From: Acetobacteraceae bacterium
GTDB taxonomy: Bacteria; Pseudomonadota; Alphaproteobacteria; Acetobacterales; Acetobacteraceae
DNA: 7,681 nt
Direction of reading: 5' to 3'
Assembly: GCA_027323595.1 (NCBI GenBank)
Contig: DAHWBL010000030.1
Coordinates: forward strand, 1-7,681
Shown: positions 3,800-7,681 of the stretch, piece after piece
How positions within the stretch are numbered: position 1 is the first letter of the stretch
How the letters are laid out: each line of letters starts with the position of its first letter
Notes under the pieces: model-generated
Databases searched by the model: none
Told to the model about the DNA's origin: nothing
The model's input: only the letters and a program-made list of their open reading frames with translations
Program-made: the position numbers and the translations under genes

Positions 3800-6202
3800 A
3801 TGGCCACGGCACCCGATGATGTCGCCTGGTTCGAAAATATCGGCATCGCCGACGTGCCCATCGTCGGCGGCAAGAACGCCTCGCTCGGCGAGCTGTATCG
3901 CGCGCTCGGCGCCGCCGGCGTGCGCGTGCCCAACGGCTTCGCGCTCACCGCGAGCGCCTACAACGACGCACTGCGCGAAGCCGGGTGCCTTGGCGAGCTC
4001 CACGCCCTGCTCGACGGGCTCGACATCACCGATGTCGCCCTGCTCGCCACGCGCGCCGCCGCCGCGCGCGCGCTGGTCCATCAGGCCACCGGCGGGGCCG
4101 CGCTCGCCGCGCAGATCCGCGCCGCCTACAAAAAGCTTGAGCAGCAATACGGCGCCAATGTCGCCGTCGCGGTGCGCAGTTCGGCCACCGCGGAGGACCT
4201 GCCCACCGCGAGCTTCGCCGGCCAGCACGAAAGCTTCCTCAACATCACCGGCCCCGACGAGCTGGTCGAGGCATGTCGGCGATGCTTTGCCTCGATCTTC
4301 ACCGACCGCGCCATCGTCTATCGCGTGAACAACGGCTTTGATCATTTCAAGGTGGCGCTGTCGGTGGGGGTGATGAAGATGGTCCGCTCCGACCGCGCCA
4401 GCAGCGGCGTGATCTTCACGCTCGACACCGAATCGGGCTTTACCGGCGTGGTGCTGATCACCGGCTCCTACGGGCTTGGCGAAAACGTGGTCCAGGGCAA
4501 GGTCGATCCGGACGAGTTCTTCGTCCACAAGCCAAGCTTTCGCGACGGACACCGCGCGGTGCTGCGCCGCCGGCTCGGCGGCAAGCAGCTCACCATGGGG
4601 CTCGCCGCCGGCGATGTCGGGGCCACCACCATCGACCAGCCGACGCCGGCCGACCAGCAGGCGCGATTCTGCCTGGAGGATGCAGAGGTGCTGACGCTGG
4701 CCGGCCAGGCGCTGGCGATCGAGGCGCACTACTCGGCCAAGGCCGGCCATGACCAGCCGATGGACATCGAATGGGCGAAAGACGCCGTCGACGGCCAGCT
4801 CTACATCGTGCAGGCCCGCCCCGAGACCGTCGCGTCACGCAAGATCGCAGGCCATATCGAGAGCTTTCACCTCACCGGCAGCGGCGAACTGCTCACCACC
4901 GGGCGCGCGGTGGGTGAACGCATCGCCACCGGCATCGCGCGGGTGATCGACAATGACGCCGAACTCGCCCGCTTTCGCCCCGGCGAGATCCTGGTCGCGG
5001 TCTCCACCAGCCCCGACTGGGAGCCGGTGATGAAAACCGCCGCCGCCATCATCACCGATCACGGCGGGCGCACCTGCCACGCCGCCATCGTGGCGCGCGA
5101 GCTCGGCGTGCCCGCGGTGGTCGGGTGCGGCGATGCGACGACGGTCCTGCGCACCGGCATGCAGCTCACCGTGAGCTGCGCGAACGGCGAAACCGGCCAG
5201 GTGTTCGCCGGCGAGGTCGCCTTCACCGTCACCCGCGCCGATATCTCGCGTCTGGTGCTGCCGAAAACCGCGATCATGACCAATCTGGGCAATCCCGATC
5301 TCGCGTTTTCCGCCGCCATGCTGCCATCGGCCGGCGTGGGGCTCGCGCGCATGGAGTTCATCATCAACGAGCATATCGGCATCCACCCGATGGCGCTCGC
5401 CCATCCCGAACGCTGCACCAAGGCCGATCAGGCCGAGATCGCCCGGCGAACCCAGGGCTTTGCCAGCCCGCGCGATTATTTCATCGCCCGCCTCGCCGAG
5501 GGCGTGGGCACCATCGCGGCGGCGTTTCATCCCCGCCCGGTGATCGTGCGGCTGTCGGATTTCAAGACCAACGAATATGCCGCCCTGCTCGGCGGCGGGG
5601 CCTTCGAGCCGAAAGAAGCCAATCCCATGCTGGGGTTTCGCGGTGCGGCGCGCTACGCCCACCCGGCCTATGCCGACGGCTTCGCGCTGGAATGCGCGGC
5701 CCTGCGCGCGGTGCGCGACACGATGGGGCTGCGCAACCTCGTGGTGATGGTGCCGTTCTGCCGTCGCGTCGCCGAAGCCAGGCTGGTGCTCGACGCGATG
5801 GCCCAAAACGGCCTCGCGCGCGGGCAGGACGGGCTTGCGGTCTACATGATGACCGAGATCCCCAACAACGTCATCCTGATCGACGAATTCGCCAAGTTGT
5901 TCGACGGATTCTCGATCGGCTCGAACGACCTCACCCAGCTCACGCTCGGCGTGGATCGCGATTCCGACATCGTCGCGTTCGATTTCGACGAGCGCGATCC
6001 GGGCATGCTGGAAATGCTGCGCCTCGCGGTCACCGGCGCACAGCGCAACCACCGCAAGATCGGCATCTGCGGCGAGGCACCGGCGAACTACCCCGAGATC
6101 GCGAAATACCTCGTCGGGCTGCACATCGATTCGATCAGCGTCAATCCCTCAAGCCTGCTGCGCACCATCGAGCTGGTCCAGGCCGCCGAAGCGGGCGGCT
6201 GA
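3800..6202 (+). CDS. ppsA: Phosphoenolpyruvate synthase (pyruvate, water dikinase)
   Basis: This 800-residue cytoplasmic enzyme converts pyruvate, ATP and water to PEP, AMP and phosphate, feeding gluconeogenesis from three-carbon substrates. Domains run in the usual order. The N-terminal ATP-grasp domain (about 10-340) has GGKNASLGEL near the start and VAVRSSATAEDLP with Arg126. The swivelling phosphohistidine domain (about 385-465) has GGRTCHAAIVARELG and catalytic His427. The C-terminal TIM-barrel PEP/pyruvate domain has ARMEF (516-520), GSNDLTQLTLGVDRDS (from 707) and the catalytic Cys757 in GICGEAP. His427 and Cys757 sit six residues beyond the His421 and Cys751 I recall for E. coli PpsA, and the length is similar, so the gene looks intact. 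An FNR-type box and its own leader suggest separate transcription. The last 54 nt overlap the convergent metal-permease gene. No PEP synthase regulatory protein gene is present here. Confidence 0.96.
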   Translation: MATAPDDVAWFENIGIADVPIVGGKNASLGELYRALGAAGVRVPNGFALTASAYNDALREAGCLGELHALLDGLDITDVALLATRAAAARALVHQATGGAALAAQIRAAYKKLEQQYGANVAVAVRSSATAEDLPTASFAGQHESFLNITGPDELVEACRRCFASIFTDRAIVYRVNNGFDHFKVALSVGVMKMVRSDRASSGVIFTLDTESGFTGVVLITGSYGLGENVVQGKVDPDEFFVHKPSFRDGHRAVLRRRLGGKQLTMGLAAGDVGATTIDQPTPADQQARFCLEDAEVLTLAGQALAIEAHYSAKAGHDQPMDIEWAKDAVDGQLYIVQARPETVASRKIAGHIESFHLTGSGELLTTGRAVGERIATGIARVIDNDAELARFRPGEILVAVSTSPDWEPVMKTAAAIITDHGGRTCHAAIVARELGVPAVVGCGDATTVLRTGMQLTVSCANGETGQVFAGEVAFTVTRADISRLVLPKTAIMTNLGNPDLAFSAAMLPSAGVGLARMEFIINEHIGIHPMALAHPERCTKADQAEIARRTQGFASPRDYFIARLAEGVGTIAAAFHPRPVIVRLSDFKTNEYAALLGGGAFEPKEANPMLGFRGAARYAHPAYADGFALECAALRAVRDTMGLRNLVVMVPFCRRVAEARLVLDAMAQNGLARGQDGLAVYMMTEIPNNVILIDEFAKLFDGFSIGSNDLTQLTLGVDRDSDIVAFDFDERDPGMLEMLRLAVTGAQRNHRKIGICGEAPANYPEIAKYLVGLHIDSISVNPSSLLRTIELVQAAEAGG

Positions 6203-6970
6203 CGCGGCCAGCAGATAGATCGCCCCGCTCAGCGCGGAAATCCAGAAACTCGCGGGCCAATCAGTATAATACGCAAATGCGATGCCCGCCCAGGCGGCCA
6301 GCAGCGCGAACCCCACCGACAGCGCGACGCCCAGGCCAAGCCGCGCGGTCAGCAGCTGCGCCGCCGCCGCGGGCCCCACCATCAGCGAAAACACCAGCAG
6401 CACACCCACGATCTGCGCACAGCCCGCGGTCGCCAGCGCGACGATAAGCAGAAACAACACCCCATACAGGCGCAGCGACACCCCCTTCGCCTCGGCCAGC
6501 TCGGGCATCAGGCTGGCGAACAGCAGCGGCCGCGAGATCACCCCTAGCCCGACCAGACTGAGCGCGCTCAACCCCGCCAGCGTCCACACCGTGGCGGCAT
6601 CCACCGCGAGCACATTGCCGAACAGCAGCGCGCCGGGCGTGCCCGCGGCGGAGGTGTAGAAATGCAGAAACAGCAGGCCAAATCCAAGCGACACCGCAAG
6701 CACGATGCCGATCGCCACATCGCGCTGCGCCAGGCGCTCACCGATCAGCCCCATGCCCACGCCACCGGCCAGCGTCATCGCCACCAGCCCCCACAGCGGA
6801 GCAACGCCGACCAGATACGCGCCGGCGGCACCGGTGAAGCCGACATGGGCCAGCGCATGGCCGGCGAAACTCTGCCCGCGCAACACCAAAAAATACCCGA
6901 CCGCACCGCAAAGAACCGCGACGATGCCGGCGGCGGCAAAGGCGTTGCGCATGAAATCATACTCAAACAT
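6149..6970 (-). CDS. Zn/Mn-type ABC transporter permease (ABC-3 family, ZnuB-like)
   Basis: This 273-residue inner-membrane permease belongs to the ABC-3 family that imports Zn2+, Mn2+ or Fe2+. Hydrophobic segments lie at about 9-29, 45-76, 86-104, 126-147, 168-205, 213-235 and 241-257, in keeping with eight or nine helices. GQSFAGHALAHVGFTGAAGA (32-51) is the conserved stretch after the first helix, and PELAEAKGVSLRL (156-168) is the loop expected to contact the ATPase. The ATG at 6970 (MFEYDFMRNAF) is preferred over the one 18 nt upstream because this beginning is typical of the subfamily. The start overlaps the ATPase stop by 8 nt (6963-6970), implying coupled translation. The 3' end overlaps ppsA by 54 nt. 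The metal cannot be fixed without the binding protein, which is outside the window. Confidence 0.9.
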   Translation of the reverse strand: MFEYDFMRNAFAAAGIVAVLCGAVGYFLVLRGQSFAGHALAHVGFTGAAGAYLVGVAPLWGLVAMTLAGGVGMGLIGERLAQRDVAIGIVLAVSLGFGLLFLHFYTSAAGTPGALLFGNVLAVDAATVWTLAGLSALSLVGLGVISRPLLFASLMPELAEAKGVSLRLYGVLFLLIVALATAGCAQIVGVLLVFSLMVGPAAAAQLLTARLGLGVALSVGFALLAAWAGIAFAYYTDWPASFWISALSGAIYLLAASAARFGGLDQLDGAQQA

Positions 6971-7681
6971 GGCCACCCTGCACGTCATCGCCGCCCGACA
7001 TCACGAAAATCCGCCCTTGCACCCGCGCCACCTCGATCGGCGCGCCATACAGCCGCGACAGCACCGGGCCGGTGATCACCTCGTCCAGCGTGCCCAGCGC
7101 CGCCTGGCCACGGCCGAGGTAAAGCACCCGATCGATCACGCCGAGCAGCGGCGTCAGCTCATGCGCGCTGAACAGCACGGTGATGCCAAGCTCGCGACAT
7201 AGCCGCGCCACCAGCGCCACCACCGCCTGCGCATGCGCCGGATCAAGACTGATCAACGGCTCATCCAGCAGCAACAATCGCGGCCGACCGATCAACGCCT
7301 GCGCGATCAGCAGCCGCTGCCGCTCCCCACCGGACATGGCCGCAAGCCGCCGCCCGGCAAGGTCGCTCGCGCCGACCAGACCCAGCGCGCGCGCCACCTC
7401 GTCCGCCACCGCCCGCCCGCGCACCGCAAGGCCCGGACGCTGGCCCGACACCACCGAGGCGACAAACTCCCAGCCGCTCAGCGGCAGATTGGCAACCCCG
7501 CCGCGCAATTGCGGCATGTAGCCGACCGCATCATCGCCGCGCCGCGCCGGCGCGCCAAACACGCTGATCCGCCCGCGATCGGGCGCCAGCAGTCCCAGGA
7601 TCGCGCGCATCAGCCTGGTCTTGCCGGCACCGTTCGGCCCCAGCACCCCGACGAACTCGCCAGGCGCGATCGACAGACTTA
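6963..7681 (-). CDS. Zn/Mn-type ABC transporter ATP-binding protein (ZnuC-like), partial
   Basis: The gene runs off the right edge, so its N-terminus is missing; 238 complete residues are visible. A GTG at 7646 is not the real start: the frame stays open upstream and encodes SLSIAPGEFVGVLGP, the usual lead into Walker A. Motifs are Walker A GPNGAGKT (7640-7617), Q-loop YMPQ, signature MSGGERQ (starting at 7337), Walker B LLLLDEP, D-loop SLDP and switch histidine in SAHE. The ELTPLLGVIDRVLYLGRGQAALGT segment is typical of metal ABC ATPases of the ZnuC/MntA type. It energises the permease encoded next, overlapping it by 8 nt. Probably 15-30 residues are lacking. The promoter, any Zur or MntR operator and the metal-binding protein would be to the right of the window. 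Confidence 0.9.
   Translation of the reverse strand, partial: SLSIAPGEFVGVLGPNGAGKTRLMRAILGLLAPDRGRISVFGAPARRGDDAVGYMPQLRGGVANLPLSGWEFVASVVSGQRPGLAVRGRAVADEVARALGLVGASDLAGRRLAAMSGGERQRLLIAQALIGRPRLLLLDEPLISLDPAHAQAVVALVARLCRELGITVLFSAHELTPLLGVIDRVLYLGRGQAALGTLDEVITGPVLSRLYGAPIEVARVQGRIFVMSGGDDVQGGHV

Noticed and set aside
4835..6124. 429-codon open frame on the minus strand
   Set aside because: It is antisense to ppsA, whose catalytic motifs are intact. The composition is that of a shadow frame, with no ribosome site or domain.
5125..6447. 440-codon plus-strand frame overlapping ppsA and the metal permease
   Set aside because: It is very Arg/Pro/Ala-rich and spans two real genes on opposite strands, so it is a frame artefact of high GC.
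6963..7646. GTG at 7646 as the start of the metal ABC ATPase
   Set aside because: It would begin right before Walker A and delete the first beta strands. The frame continues open to the window edge and encodes typical upstream ATPase sequence, so the gene is truncated by the window.

Overview
The window is compact, GC-rich bacterial DNA (roughly two thirds G+C in the genes) with seven protein genes and one AT-rich regulatory region at the left end. Codon use, an Ala-rich twin-arginine-type signal peptide and the protein families suggest an alphaproteobacterium. A T/A-tract hairpin upstream of the first gene resembles intergenic repeats I associate with acetic-acid-bacteria relatives (Acetobacteraceae). 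That placement is low to moderate confidence. No phage, IS, CRISPR or RNA gene was seen.

Region A (1-274) holds no credible gene. It carries several inverted repeats, a strong T/A hairpin, and a textbook sigma-54 (-24/-12) promoter at 227-241 with the GG-N10-GC core. Its predicted start point (about 253) falls in a perfect 14-bp palindrome, 22 nt before the first gene.

Region B (275-3717, + strand) is a tight four-gene operon. It encodes an ABC ATPase, a membrane permease and a periplasmic binding protein of the nitrate/taurine/sulfonate/thiamine-precursor class, followed by a cysteine hydrolase of the isochorismatase fold closest to N-carbamoylsarcosine amidase/maleamate amidohydrolase. With the sigma-54 promoter, the simplest reading is a nitrogen-scavenging cassette. 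The transporter imports a small N-containing compound and the hydrolase cleaves its amide or carbamoyl C-N bond to release ammonia. The substrate is not known from sequence and is the most interesting open question here.

Region C (3718-6202, + strand) is phosphoenolpyruvate synthase (ppsA), preceded by an FNR/ANR/FixK-type dyad (TTGAC-N4-ATCAA). This suggests oxygen-responsive control separate from the upstream operon.

Region D (6149-7681, - strand) is part of a high-affinity Zn/Mn-type ABC importer: the permease (complete) and the ATPase (cut at its N-terminus by the window edge). The permease gene converges on ppsA, and the two coding regions overlap by 54 nt in codon-aligned antisense register, with no terminator between them.
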